In this document: piece by piece, positions 26,303 to 36,006 of the stretch
Numbering within the stretch: the first letter of the stretch is position 1
How the letters are laid out: every line of letters starts with the position of its first letter
NCBI RefSeq assembly: GCF_030818255.1
Contig: NZ_JAUTAG010000001.1
Span: 1,984,001 to 2,048,000 of the forward strand
From: Microbacterium sp. SORGH_AS_0969
GTDB lineage: Bacteria; Actinomycetota; Actinomycetes; Actinomycetales; Microbacteriaceae
Direction of reading: 5' to 3'
Length of the DNA: 64,000 nucleotides
Notes under the pieces: generated by a model
What the model saw: the letters and a program-made list of their open reading frames with translations, nothing else
What the model was told of the DNA's origin: nothing
The model's database searches: none
Program-made: the position numbers and the translations under genes

Positions 26303-27190
26303 ATGAACGCACTCACCACGCTCGAGCGCCGCGCGCTCCAGTCGATCAGCACCCCCGACGGCCACATGCTCATCGTCGCCGCGGACCAGCGCAACGGCAT
26401 GAAGGCCGCCATCAAGGACGCTCCGAACGGCTCCGACGCCATCTCGCGCGAAGAACTCGCCGAGGTGAAGGCCGACCTCGTGCGCCACCTCGCCAACCAC
26501 GCCCCCGCGATCCTGCTCGACCCCGAGGTCGCGCTGCCGCAGATCGTCGACGACGGCGTGCTCGCCCGCGACACCGCCCTCGTCGTCGGTCTCGATGCCT
26601 CGGGTGCCGAGACGGTCGAGGGCCTCAAGTACACGCGCTTCGTCCCGGGGGTCACGCCGCACTCGATCCGGGAGCAGGGCGCCGACGTCGCCAAGATGCT
26701 CTGGTACACACGGCCCGACAAGCAGGATGCCGACTCCCGCGTCGCGCAGGAGATCCGTGATCTGGTCGCCGCCTGCGAGGCCGAGGGCCTGCTGCTGATC
26801 GTCGAACTGCTCACCTACCAGCTCGACGACGAGAGCGACGAGGAGTACAAGGCGAAGTTCGCCGACCTCGTCGTCGACGGTGCCGCGCTCGCGGTGGCGT
26901 GCGGAGCGAAGATCCTGAAGCTGCAGTACCCCGGTTCCGCCGAGGCGAGCGCACGCGTGACCGAGGCAGCTCAGGGCGTGCCGTGGGCCGTCCTGTCGGC
27001 CGGTGTCGACCACGAGACCTTCATCGAGCAGGTGCGCACGGCCGTCGCCAACGGCGCCTCCGGCGCGATGGCCGGCCGGTCGCTGTGGAAGGACAGCCTC
27101 TCGATCGACGCCGACCGTCGCGAGGAGCTCCTCTCGGGCCGTGCCCTGCCGCGTCTGCGCGAGCTCGCCGACGCCGTCGACGGTCGCTGA
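26303..27190 (+). CDS. LacD-type tagatose 1,6-bisphosphate aldolase family protein
   Basis: A 295-residue class I TIM-barrel aldolase of the LacD family. The candidate Schiff-base lysine is K206 in GAKILKLQYPG; AADQRNGMK near residue 27 and VLSAGVDHETF toward the end match family blocks. LacD enzymes accept several ketohexose bisphosphates with loose stereospecificity. A good AAAAGAGAG element precedes the ATG. It lies between the FGGY kinase and a LacI regulator on the same strand, forming a kinase-aldolase-regulator set. Confidence 0.9.
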   Translation: MNALTTLERRALQSISTPDGHMLIVAADQRNGMKAAIKDAPNGSDAISREELAEVKADLVRHLANHAPAILLDPEVALPQIVDDGVLARDTALVVGLDASGAETVEGLKYTRFVPGVTPHSIREQGADVAKMLWYTRPDKQDADSRVAQEIRDLVAACEAEGLLLIVELLTYQLDDESDEEYKAKFADLVVDGAALAVACGAKILKLQYPGSAEASARVTEAAQGVPWAVLSAGVDHETFIEQVRTAVANGASGAMAGRSLWKDSLSIDADRREELLSGRALPRLRELADAVDGR

Positions 27191-27320
27191 TGACCCCGTC
27201 GCCCGCCCCGCATCGTGCGGCCGCTCCGCGGGTGCACGCGGTGCCGGACCGGCTCGATGCCGGGCGGGCGATAGGGTGGCGGGGCCGATCCGCCGCCCGA
27301 CCCGACCCCGGAGGTGCCCT

Positions 27321-28301
27321 GTGACGACCATGCGCGACGTCGCCCTGCGCGCCGGGGTCAGCACCAAGACCGTGTCGCGGGTCTTCAACGAAGACCCGCA
27401 CGTGCTCCCCGACACCCGCGCGCTCGTCGAAGCGGCGATGCGCGACCTCAACTACGTCCCCAACGCGCTCGCCACCACCTTCCGCGCCGGGCGCGCCTCG
27501 GTGATCGGCGTGGCCGTCCCCGACGTGGTCGACCCGTTCTTCGCCGCGATCGCGCGCGCCGTCGAGGATCTCGCACGCGACCGCGGGCTCTCGACCCTCG
27601 TCACGAGCCTCGGCGACGACCCCGCGGATGAGCGTCCCGCCCTCGAGTCTCTGCTCGGGCGCCAGCTGACCGGTCTCGTGATCGCCCCGGTCGGCACCGA
27701 CCACTCGTGGCTCGAACGCTGGCGGGGGCACACCCCGATCGTCTTCGTCGACCGCGCTCCCTTCGGGCTGCACACCGACACCTTCACCGAGGACGATGAG
27801 GCCGGCGCTCACCTCGCCACGACCCACCTGCTCTCGCACGGGCACCGTCGCATCGCCTACATCGGCGACATGGTGCACCTCTCCACCGAGACCAAGCGCG
27901 TCGAGGGGTGGCGCCGCGCGCTGCGCGACGCCGGAGTCGATGTCGACGAGCGCCTCGTCGCCTCGGGTGTCTCGGACCGCGAGTCCGCGGCATCCGCCCT
28001 CGAACGACTCCGCGGAATCGACGACCCGCCCACGGCCCTGTTCTCGGCGAACGCGCGCTCGTCGATGGCGCTCGCCCACGTTCTGCGGGGCCGGCCGATG
28101 CCCTACGTCGGGTTCGGCGACTTCCCCATGGCCGACACCCTGACGCCGTCCGTGACCGTGATCGACCAGGACCCCCGCCGCATCGGCGCGCTCGCCGCCG
28201 AGCGGGTGTTCGCGCGCCTGCAGCCCGAGCCCGGGGTCGACCTCGATGAGGTCACGGTCATCGACGTGTCGCTCGTCGAGCGGGAGTCCTGCGGCCTCTG
28301 A
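27321..28301 (+). CDS. LacI-family transcriptional regulator
   Basis: A 326-residue LacI/GalR repressor. The helix-turn-helix is TMRDVALRAGVSTKTVSRVFN, the hinge NALATTFRAGRASVIG and the ligand domain has IGVAVPDVVDPFFAAIARAVE. The GTG start at 27321 has GGAGGT upstream. The recognition helix STKTVSRV differs from the other LacI proteins here. By position it is the likely reader of the three GTCACCGGTGTC sites that flank the FGGY kinase, the kinase/phosphatase fusion and the second ABC operon. Confidence 0.93.
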   Translation: MTTMRDVALRAGVSTKTVSRVFNEDPHVLPDTRALVEAAMRDLNYVPNALATTFRAGRASVIGVAVPDVVDPFFAAIARAVEDLARDRGLSTLVTSLGDDPADERPALESLLGRQLTGLVIAPVGTDHSWLERWRGHTPIVFVDRAPFGLHTDTFTEDDEAGAHLATTHLLSHGHRRIAYIGDMVHLSTETKRVEGWRRALRDAGVDVDERLVASGVSDRESAASALERLRGIDDPPTALFSANARSSMALAHVLRGRPMPYVGFGDFPMADTLTPSVTVIDQDPRRIGALAAERVFARLQPEPGVDLDEVTVIDVSLVERESCGL

Positions 28302-28385
28302 CGGCGGCTCGTCGTGCGTGGCGGGGCGTCCGCGGTGCCCGAACCGTGCGCTCGGGCCCTCGGGCTTGGCGTCGCCCCGACCCGG

Positions 28386-28590
28386 GGCGTTCGGATGCCG
28401 GGTGTCAGCGCCCTGAGGTGGCGCGACCGGGTGCTGCGCGCCGCCGCCCAGACGAGGGGCGTTCGGATGCCGCGTGGCAGCGCCCTGAGGTGGCCCGACC
28501 GGGTGCCGCGCGGCGCCGCCCCGACCAGGGACGCTCGGGTGCCGCGTGGCGTCGCCAGGAGTAGGGCCCGCTCGGGTGCCGCGCGGCGCC
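28386..28590. repeat. 72-bp direct tandem repeat in the 28302-28627 gap
   Basis: The landmark TTCGG[AG]TGCCG recurs at 28390, 28462 and 28534, exactly 72 bp apart, plus a half-unit about 37 bp later. The units are similar but not identical. Short open frames through it encode only arginine/alanine-rich repeats, and I see no gene. Confidence 0.75.
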
Positions 28591-28627
28591 GTCCCGACCA
28601 GTCGCGCTCCGGCGGGAGGGACGAGCC

Positions 28628-30091
28628 TCAGGCGCCGATGACCCGAGCGATCGCGCCCCGCGCGCCGTGGGTGGCCAGCGACGTGCGCGCCTCACGATAG
28701 GCCTCGCGCAGGCGCGGGTTCTGCCCCAGGTCGCCGAACACGGGCGCGTAGTCGAGCAGCGCCATCGGGTCGTCGGCGACGATGGCGCGCAGGTCGTCGA
28801 GGCGGCTGTCGACGGCGGGCGTCTCTTCGCCGGTCTCGGTACGACCCTCGAGGAACACGCTCCACCCCGCGAGCACGAGGGCGGCGTGGTCGATACGTCC
28901 GTCACTGTCGAGCTGCGCACGGACGACCGGAAGCAGGAACTTCGGCAGACGGTCGGAGCCGTCGACGACCTGACGCGCGAGCGTGTCGCGGATCGCCTCG
29001 CTGCTGAAACGCGCGATGAGCTGATCGCAGTAGGCGTCGAGATCGATGCCCGGCACGGGGCGCAGGGTCGGGATGGCCTCTGCGTGCATGTAGCCCTGCA
29101 GGAACGACACGAACAGGTCGTCGGTGCACACCTCGTGCACGTAGTGCGCCCCCGACAGGATGCCGAGGTAGCTCATCGCCTGGTGCGACGCGTTGAGCAG
29201 CCGCAGCTTCATGAGCTCGTAGGGCTCCACGTCGTCGACGAGTTGCACGCCGACCTCGTCGAACGGAGGCCGGCCGGCCGGGAACGCGTCTTCGAGCACC
29301 CACTGCTCGAACGACTCCGCGCGGACGGGCCAGCGGTCCCGGATGCCGAACTCCTCGGCGATCGCGGCCCGCGTCTCGTCCGTGGTGACCGGGGTGATGC
29401 GGTCGACCATCGAGTTGGGGAACGAGACGTTCCGCGCGATCCAGCGTGCGAGTTCGGGGTCGCGGCGCTCGGCGAAGCCGAGAAGCGCCGCACGGGCCAC
29501 GTGACCATTGCCTTGGATGTTGTCGCACGACATGACCGTGAACGCCGGGATGCCGGCATCCCGCCGTCGGCGCAGCCCCTCGGTCAGCAGGCCCATGACG
29601 CTGCGAGGGGGCAGAGCGCCTTCGAGGTCGGCGAGCGTCGCCTCGTCGCGAGGCGCGTAGGTGCCGGTGGCGTCGTCGATGCCGTAGCCGCCCTCGGTGA
29701 TGGTGAGCGAGACGATCGCCGTGTCGGGGTCGGCGAGCTTGGCGACGACGGCCTCGGGGTCGTCGGGGACGAAGAGGTAGTCGACGATGGAGCCGATGAC
29801 GCGGCCTGCGGAAGAGCCGTCGGGAGCGGTGGTGACGAGCGTGTAGAGGTCGTCCTGCGCGGAGAGGGCATCACGCATGGCGGCGTCGAAAGAGAGGACC
29901 CCGACGCCGCACAGGCCCCAGTCCGTATGGCCCGCCTCGAGCAGGCGGTCGAGGTACATCGCCTCGTGCGCCCGGTGGAACCCGCCGACGCCGAAGTGCA
30001 CGATGCGCGACCGCACGGCCGAGCGGTCGTACGTCGGGACGGACACGTTCGCCGCGAGAGAGGGGAGGGCGGCGGCGGTGAGGTCGGTCAT
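28628..30091 (-). CDS. Mannitol dehydrogenase family polyol/hexuronate oxidoreductase
   Basis: A 487-residue polyol-specific long-chain dehydrogenase. The NAD-binding motif HFGVGGFHRAHEAMYLD (about 32-48), MSCDNIQGNG, NSMVDRITP and the catalytic KLRLLNASHQA (K-x4-N-x2-H, near residue 295) are all present, giving an intact active site. The family includes mannitol 2-dehydrogenase, arabinitol dehydrogenase and fructuronate reductase. Near a ketose kinase, a LacD-type aldolase and a sugar importer, a polyol-to-ketose oxidation is most likely. A dispersed repeat array separates it from the ABC operon that ends upstream of it. Confidence 0.94.
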   Translation of the reverse strand: MTDLTAAALPSLAANVSVPTYDRSAVRSRIVHFGVGGFHRAHEAMYLDRLLEAGHTDWGLCGVGVLSFDAAMRDALSAQDDLYTLVTTAPDGSSAGRVIGSIVDYLFVPDDPEAVVAKLADPDTAIVSLTITEGGYGIDDATGTYAPRDEATLADLEGALPPRSVMGLLTEGLRRRRDAGIPAFTVMSCDNIQGNGHVARAALLGFAERRDPELARWIARNVSFPNSMVDRITPVTTDETRAAIAEEFGIRDRWPVRAESFEQWVLEDAFPAGRPPFDEVGVQLVDDVEPYELMKLRLLNASHQAMSYLGILSGAHYVHEVCTDDLFVSFLQGYMHAEAIPTLRPVPGIDLDAYCDQLIARFSSEAIRDTLARQVVDGSDRLPKFLLPVVRAQLDSDGRIDHAALVLAGWSVFLEGRTETGEETPAVDSRLDDLRAIVADDPMALLDYAPVFGDLGQNPRLREAYREARTSLATHGARGAIARVIGA

Positions 30092-30109
30092 GCGGGGCTC
30101 CGTGTGGGT

Positions 30110-30392
30110 GGAAGGGGTGGGTCCGGTCCCTTCGACAGGCTCAGGGACCTTGCGTTGCGCGAGCCCGGTGGCTGAGCTCGGTCGTTGCGGGAGCCGGGTG
30201 GCTGAGCTTGTCGAAGCCTCCGGGCGGTGGGTCCGGTCCCTTCGACAGGCTCAGGGACCTTCGTTGCGGGAGTCGGGTGGCTGAGCTTGTCGAAGCCTCC
30301 GGGCGGTGGGTCCGGTCCCGTTGACGGGCTCAGGGAGCTTGCGTTGCGGGAGTCCGGTGGCTGAGCTTGTCGAAGCCTCCGGGCGGGAGGGG
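30110..30392. repeat. Dispersed repeat array, inverted relative to 9430-9570
   Basis: About three to four units of the TTCGACAAGCTCAGCCAC / GTCCCTGAGCCTGTCGAAGG family fill most of the 354-bp gap 30092-30445. One unit has diverged (CCCGTTGACGGGCTCAGGGA). The unit order mirrors the array at 9430-9570 with at least one extra copy. Confidence 0.85.
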
Positions 30393-30394
30393 GT

Positions 30395-30437
30395 GGATGC
30401 CGGGACCCTGGGCGTGTGCGTCGGGGTCCCGGCATCC
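30395..30437 (-). terminator. Terminator of the second ABC operon
   Basis: The same perfect 14-bp stem and 15-nt loop as at 9381-9423, located 8 nt past the stop codon of the binding protein gene. Confidence 0.8.
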
Positions 30438-30445
30438 GGGGTTGA

Positions 30446-31432
30446 TCAGCAGCTGGACTTGTAGACCGCGTCCTTGCCGTCGCCGTTGATGTTGTCCTTG
30501 GTGAGGATGGTGAATCCGGTCTGGATCTTCTCCTCGGTGGGTTCGCCCTTCAGGGCGGCGATGGCCTGCTTGACGCCGTCTTCGCCGATGGTGGCGGGCT
30601 CCTGGGCGACGAGGGCCTGGACGGTGCCGGCTTCGAGGGCCTTGACCTGGGCGGGACCGGCGTCGAACCCGACGATCGTCACGGCGCCCTGCTTGCCGGC
30701 CTGCTGGACACCGGTGGCGGAGCCCTCGGCGGCGAAGAGGTTGGCGGCGAAGATGCCGACGATGTCGGGGTCCTTCTGCAGGGCCGCCGTCACGATCTCC
30801 GCGGCGGTGGAGGGCTCGTTGTGCGAGTACTGCACCCCGACGGAGGAGAACTTGCTGTCCTTCTTGACGGCGTCTTCGAAGCCCTGCGCGCGGGCGTCGG
30901 TGGTGGACACACCCGGGTCGGTGGAGACGACGAGGACCTTCCCGCCGTTCGGGTTGGCCTTCTGGATCGCCTCGAACGCCGCGGCTCCGCCGCCTTCGTT
31001 GTCGGAGGAGATCTGCGACACGGCACCGGAGGGGTCTTCCAGGGTCGTGTCGACGAGGACGACCTTGATCCCGGCGGCTTCGGCCGCGGCGATGGGCGCC
31101 TGCATGGCGGAGACGTCGGTGGGTGCGATGAGGAGCGCGTCGGGCTTGGACGCGACCACGGCGTCGACGATCGGCTTTTGCAGGGTCGGGTCGAACTTCT
31201 CGGGGCCCTGGGTGGTGACGGTGGCGCCTTCGGCCTTGGCTTCGGCTTCGATGCCGCACTGCATGGAGATGTAGAACTCATCCCCGGCGACGCCCTGCAC
31301 GAACGCGATCTTGTAGCCGTCTGCGCCGGCCGAGGCTCCACCGGAGGAGGCTCCGCCCGAACAGCCCACGAGGGTCAGAGTCGCTGCGATGCCGAAGACC
31401 GTCAGTGCGGTCGCCTTGCTGTTCCACTTCAT
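30446..31432 (-). CDS. Sugar ABC transporter substrate-binding lipoprotein (copy 2)
   Basis: A 328-residue type 1 periplasmic-binding protein with signal peptide and lipobox LVGC (C24). From GYKIAFVQGVAG to the C-terminus it is nearly identical to copy 1 at 8383, while the signal peptide and Gly/Ser linker differ. I use the ATG at 31432, since its context (CACAATG) matches copy 1; an in-frame GTG lies 9 nt upstream. It is the last gene of the intact importer operon. Confidence 0.95.
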   Translation of the reverse strand: MKWNSKATALTVFGIAATLTLVGCSGGASSGGASAGADGYKIAFVQGVAGDEFYISMQCGIEAEAKAEGATVTTQGPEKFDPTLQKPIVDAVVASKPDALLIAPTDVSAMQAPIAAAEAAGIKVVLVDTTLEDPSGAVSQISSDNEGGGAAAFEAIQKANPNGGKVLVVSTDPGVSTTDARAQGFEDAVKKDSKFSSVGVQYSHNEPSTAAEIVTAALQKDPDIVGIFAANLFAAEGSATGVQQAGKQGAVTIVGFDAGPAQVKALEAGTVQALVAQEPATIGEDGVKQAIAALKGEPTEEKIQTGFTILTKDNINGDGKDAVYKSSC

Positions 31433-31499
31433 TGTGATCACCGTTTCTTGGTTCGGGTTGTGGGGTGTTGTGTGGGTGGGGAAGGGATGCCGCCGCGGC

Positions 31500-32585
31500 T
31501 CAGCCGCGCCGACCTCCGCTGACGAACTTGCGCCAGAGGCTCTGGGTGTTGCCGCGCATGGCGGCCGAGCGGCGGACCTGGTCGACGTAGACCGCGGCGA
31601 TCAGCACCGCGCCGACCGCGACCTGCTGCCAGAAGGGCTGGACACCGGTGATGACGAAGCCGTTCTGCAGCACCGCCGGGATGAAGAGGCCCACGACCGT
31701 GCCCATGATCGTGCCGACCCCGCCGAAGAGCGAGGTGCCGCCGATCACGACCGCGGCGATGACGTTGAGGTTGGTCTGTGACTGACCGGCGATCGCTGTC
31801 GTCGAGAACTGCGAGAGCGACAGGATGCCGCCGAGCCCGGCCAGGGCACCCGAGATCGTGTAGATCTTGATCAGCTGAGCGTCGACCTTGACACCGACGC
31901 GACGGGCAGCGATTTCGCTCGAGCCGACGGCCAGCGTGTAGAGGCCGAATCGGGTGAAGTGCAGCACGATCGCGCCGATCACGACGACCACGAGAGCGAT
32001 GACGCTGATGATCGGGACACTGCCGAACACGTTGCCGTAGCCGATCGAGACGGTGAGCACGGTGGGGACGTCGCGGATGTCGACGCCGCCCGTGAGGATC
32101 TGTGCGAGACCCAGCGCCATGCCGAGCGAGCCCAGGGTCACGATGAGCGGCGGGATCTTGGCCTTGGCGATGAGGAACCCGTTCAGCAGTCCCCAGCAGA
32201 CGCCGCTGAGGATCGCGATGAGGATGCCGACGGTCGCGACGCCCCAGCCCTCTCCGCCCATCGCCCGCATGACGATGGCCGAGACGACGCCGGAGAACAC
32301 GAGGACCGATCCCACGGACAGGTCGATGCCCGCGGTGATGATCACGTAGGTCATGCCGACGGCGAGGACGGCGAGGATCGAGGCGTTCTGGATGATGAGG
32401 CGGAAGTTGGTCCACTGCGCGAACGATTCGGGCGCGATGATGCTGAAGACGATGATGATGGCCAGCAGCACCAGGAGGATCTGGAAGGCCTGCGTGCGCA
32501 GGATCCGGCGGACCGGGTTGACCTTCTGGTTGTCGTCGAACGTGCCGATCGCGACGGTCTCGGTGGGGGGAGTCGTGGTGCTCAC
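31500..32585 (-). CDS. Sugar ABC transporter permease (copy 2, intact)
   Basis: A 361-residue integral membrane protein of the RbsC/FrcC family with about ten hydrophobic segments. The family signatures GIDLSVGSVLVFSGV, LNGFLIAKAKIPPLIVTLG and VIGGTSLFGGVGTIMGTVVG are present. It is the reference that shows the frameshift in copy 1 at 7255. The proteins differ more than the ATPases and binding proteins do. The start overlaps the ATPase stop by 4 nt. Confidence 0.95.
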   Translation of the reverse strand: MSTTTPPTETVAIGTFDDNQKVNPVRRILRTQAFQILLVLLAIIIVFSIIAPESFAQWTNFRLIIQNASILAVLAVGMTYVIITAGIDLSVGSVLVFSGVVSAIVMRAMGGEGWGVATVGILIAILSGVCWGLLNGFLIAKAKIPPLIVTLGSLGMALGLAQILTGGVDIRDVPTVLTVSIGYGNVFGSVPIISVIALVVVVIGAIVLHFTRFGLYTLAVGSSEIAARRVGVKVDAQLIKIYTISGALAGLGGILSLSQFSTTAIAGQSQTNLNVIAAVVIGGTSLFGGVGTIMGTVVGLFIPAVLQNGFVITGVQPFWQQVAVGAVLIAAVYVDQVRRSAAMRGNTQSLWRKFVSGGRRG

Positions 32586-33354
32586 TTCTGGTCGTCCTTC
32601 GTGACGGCGCCGGTCATGAGCCCGACGAGTTCTTCCATGGAGGTGTCTTTCGCGTCGATGTTGGCGACGCGGGTGCCCAGGCGCAGCACCTGGATGCGGT
32701 CGGAGACGTCGATCACGTGCGGCATCGAGTGCGAGATGAAGACCACGGCGATGCCCTTGTCACGTACCCGGCGGATGGTCTCGAGCACGTTCTTCGTCTG
32801 ACGCACGCCGAGCGCGGCGGTCGGCTCGTCGAGGAAGACCACGCGCGAGGCCCAGTGCACCGCGCGGGCGATCGCGATGGCCTGGCGCTGTCCGCCCGAC
32901 ATCTCGCCGACGGGGGAGGTCAGGCTGCGGACCGTGGCACCCAGCTCGTCGAACGCGGCGCGCGAGGCCTTGGCCATGTCCTTGGTCTTCATGAAGCCGA
33001 GAGCACCGGCCAGCCCGGGGCGACGGATCTCCCGACCCAGGTACATGTTCTGCACCGGGTCGAGGTGGGGGGCGAGGGCGAGGTCCTGGTAGACGGTCTC
33101 GATGCCGAGCGACGACGCGACCTGCGGGTTCGACATGTCGATCGGCTTGCCGTCGAAGAGGATCTCGCCCTCGTCGACCGCGAGGTTTCCCGACAGCGCT
33201 TTCACGAGCGTGGACTTGCCCGCGCCGTTGTCGCCGATGAGCGCGGTGACCTCGCCCGGGTAGACCTCGAAATCGACGTTGTTGAGGGCGCGGACGGATC
33301 CGAACTGGCGCGACAGGCCCCGCGCCTGCAGCACCGGGGTGGTCGTGGTGGTGC

Positions 33355-33358
<4 letters not shown>
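32582..33358 (-). CDS. Sugar ABC transporter ATP-binding protein (copy 2)
   Basis: A 258-residue FrcA-like single-domain ATPase with Walker A GDNGAGKST, signature MSGGQRQ, Walker B VVFLDEP and H-loop ISHSM. Apart from its first ten residues it is virtually the same as copy 1 at 6479. Its ATG overlaps the stop of the preceding kinase gene (ATGA), so the order is kinase, ATPase, permease, binding protein. Confidence 0.95.
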
Positions 33359-34053
<695 letters not shown>

Positions 34054-34161
34054 GGCGGTGTGGTCCTTCCGGGCGACGCCGCACGTCGGAGCGCTGCGTC
34101 TGTGGAGCGTGTCCGGCGGGGATGGCCGCCGGTCGAACTCCGGTTACGGTAAGCCCACCAT

Positions 34162-34173
34162 GTCACCGGTGTC
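34162..34173. promoter_or_regulatory. Operator GTCACCGGTGTC, copy 3
   Basis: Identical to the site at 24809. It lies in the 237-bp divergent region between the importer operon (leftward) and the SDR gene (rightward). A TATCAT hexamer at 34228-34233 could be a -10 box for the SDR gene. Confidence 0.72.
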
Positions 34174-34290
34174 AACACCCGTGATCAATTCGTCATGACA
34201 CCGAAGTCATCCGCGTGATTCTGTGGTTATCATGGGCCGCGACGACACCGCCGTCGTCCTTGCCTCCAGGACCCGCGAAAGAGCCCTCCC

Positions 34291-35019
34291 ATGACCGAAC
34301 TCACCGACCGCACCATCCTCGTCACCGGCGCCGGTGGCGGTATCGGCGGCGCGACCGTGCGCCACCTCGTCGCGGCGGGCGCCACCGTGCTCGCGGCCGG
34401 CCGCACGGCCGACAGCGTCGCCGCGATCGCCGCCGAGACCGGCGCCGAGCCCGTCGTGTTCGACCTCGAGTCCGAGGACGAGATCCGCACGGCCATCGAG
34501 GGCCGCGACATCTACGGCGTCGTGAACTGCGGTGGGTGGGGCGGCGAGATCGCCACCCCCATGGAGACCGACATCGATGTCTTCGACAAGGTCATGAGCA
34601 TCAACGCGCGCGGTTCGCTGTTGGTGACCAAGTACGCGTCGCGCGAGATGATCCGCGTCGGCAAGGGCGGCGCGATCGTCAACGTCTCGAGCCAGGCCAG
34701 CCTCGTCGCCCTCACCGGGCACATCTCGTACGGCTCGTCGAAAGCCGCGCTCGACAACATCACGCGCGTCTCGGCCCTCGAACTGGGCGGCTACGGCATC
34801 CGCGTCAACAGCGTCAACCCGACCGTCGTCATGACGCCGATGTCGGCCTGGTACTGGGGGCGCCCCGACATCGAGGGCCCCTTCCTCGAGGCGATGCCGC
34901 TGCACAAGTGGGCGACCGAAGACGACATCGCCGCCCCGATCGTCTTCCTTCTCAGCGACGGCGCCGCCATGATCTCGGGCGTCTCGCTCCCCATCGACGG
35001 CGGCTACTCCAGCCGCTGA
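34291..35019 (+). CDS. Short-chain dehydrogenase (L-xylulose/carbonyl reductase-like)
   Basis: A 242-residue classical SDR. The cofactor loop TGAGGGIGG (residues 12-20), catalytic serine (NVSSQAS), YGSSK tetrad Tyr/Lys and IRVNSVNPT are present; the usual NNAG is here VNCGG. Length and motif spelling resemble L-xylulose reductase (DCXR)-type enzymes, which act on ketoses and polyols with NADP(H). It is divergent from the importer operon and shares its operator region, so it likely takes part in the same polyol/ketose pathway as the mannitol dehydrogenase family enzyme at 28628. Confidence 0.92.
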   Translation: MTELTDRTILVTGAGGGIGGATVRHLVAAGATVLAAGRTADSVAAIAAETGAEPVVFDLESEDEIRTAIEGRDIYGVVNCGGWGGEIATPMETDIDVFDKVMSINARGSLLVTKYASREMIRVGKGGAIVNVSSQASLVALTGHISYGSSKAALDNITRVSALELGGYGIRVNSVNPTVVMTPMSAWYWGRPDIEGPFLEAMPLHKWATEDDIAAPIVFLLSDGAAMISGVSLPIDGGYSSR

Positions 35020-35021
35020 AC

Positions 35022-35075
35022 GGATGCCACCCCGGCGGCGGCGCGGTGGGCGTCGCCGCCGGGGTGGTGGCATCC
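35022..35075 (+). terminator. Terminator after the SDR gene
   Basis: A long stem of GGATGCCACC...CCGGCGGCG paired with its complement, with one 3-nt bulge, follows the stop codon by 3 nt. Confidence 0.7.
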
Positions 35076-35087
35076 CGCGCCTGTCCG

Positions 35088-35174
35088 CGGGCGACGCGCC
35101 CCGGTTGCGGGCGACGCGCCCCGGTTGCGGGCGTCGCGCCCCGGTTGCGGGCGTCGCGCCCCGGTCGTGGGTGT
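35088..35174. repeat. 20-bp tandem repeat
   Basis: Three exact-length units of CCGGTTGCGGGCG[AT]CGCGCC at 35101-35160, with partial units on both sides. Part of the 324-bp gene-free stretch 35020-35343. Confidence 0.85.
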
Positions 35175-35217
35175 CGGTCAGGCGCGCTCCCGCCCCGCGC
35201 AGCACCCACCCCACCCG

Positions 35218-35282
35218 CATAAACGCGATCCGCGCACAGAAACGCGAGCACAGCGTGTTTCTGTGCGCCGATCGCGTTTATG
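35218..35282. repeat. 65-bp near-perfect inverted repeat
   Basis: Two 29-nt arms, beginning CATAAACGCGATC and ending GATCGCGTTTATG, pair with only two mismatches around a 7-nt loop. It is AT-richer than its surroundings. It could act as a terminator, a small RNA hairpin or a mobile palindrome; no coding sequence is inside. Confidence 0.85.
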
Positions 35283-35343
35283 GGCGGCGAAGTCGTGGCC
35301 GCATTCCCACCCCGGGCAAAGCGGGCGGTGCCAGGATCGATGT

Positions 35344-35829
35344 ATGGACCTCTCCGGCATCCCGATCACGACCATCCGCGGCGAGCAGACGACCTTCGGT
35401 GGCCTCACCGACGGCAAGGCGGCGCTCGTCGTCAACGTCGCTTCGCGGTGCGGTCTCGCGCCGCAGTACGAGGCGCTCGAGGCGCTGCACAAGAAGTACG
35501 CGGACCGCGGGTTCACGGTCATCGGCTTCCCGAGCAACCAGTTCCTGCAGGAGCTGAGCGACGAAGAGAAGATCGCGGAGTACTGCTCGGCGACGTGGGG
35601 TGTGACCTTCCCGATGTCGGAGAAGGTCAAGGTCAACGGGCGCCACGCGCACCCGCTCTACCAGGAGCTCACGCAGACCCCGGATGCCGAGGGCAAGAAG
35701 GGCCGCATCTCGTGGAACTTCGAGAAGTTCGTCGTCGCGCCCGACGGTCGCGTGACTCGTTTCAGCCCGCGCACGCTGCCGGACGCCCCCGAGGTCATCG
35801 CCGCGATCGAGGACGCGCTGCCGAACTGA
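35344..35829 (+). CDS. Glutathione peroxidase family (thioredoxin-dependent) peroxidase
   Basis: A 161-residue GPx-fold protein. The peroxidatic cysteine is C36 in NVASRCGLAPQY, with partner residues in FPSNQF (Q66) and ISWNFEKF. C81 in EYCSATWGVTFP occupies the resolving-cysteine position of thioredoxin-linked bacterial GPx, so the reductant is probably thioredoxin or mycothiol-related rather than glutathione. CAGGAT lies 6 nt before the ATG and could be a -10 box of a leaderless transcript. It detoxifies hydroperoxides in the cytoplasm. No functional link to neighbours is apparent. Confidence 0.93.
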   Translation: MDLSGIPITTIRGEQTTFGGLTDGKAALVVNVASRCGLAPQYEALEALHKKYADRGFTVIGFPSNQFLQELSDEEKIAEYCSATWGVTFPMSEKVKVNGRHAHPLYQELTQTPDAEGKKGRISWNFEKFVVAPDGRVTRFSPRTLPDAPEVIAAIEDALPN

Positions 35830-35917
35830 CGCGCTGCGCCACGCGCGCCCCCCGCGCCACCCGCGCCCGCCGCGTCGCGCTGCGCACCCGCGCTGCGCTG
35901 CGCCGCGCGACATCGGT

Positions 35918-35973
35918 GACTGTCCAAGACACGCCGTAACGGGGCGAAGCGTTGCGGCGTGTTCTGGACACTC
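35918..35973. repeat. Palindromic repeat family P, copy A
   Basis: Arms TGTCCAAGACACGCCG and CGGCGTGTTCTGGACA face each other around a variable centre. Other copies are at 38914, 56790 and 62303. The rest of 35830-36006 is low-complexity GC. Confidence 0.85.
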
Positions 35974-36006
35974 AACGTGGATGCGCGGGTCGGTAATCTG
36001 AGCGCC

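Noticed and set aside
28346..28564. Small Arg/Ala-rich protein gene
   Set aside because: It only translates the 72-bp tandem repeat and has no ribosome binding site or promoter.
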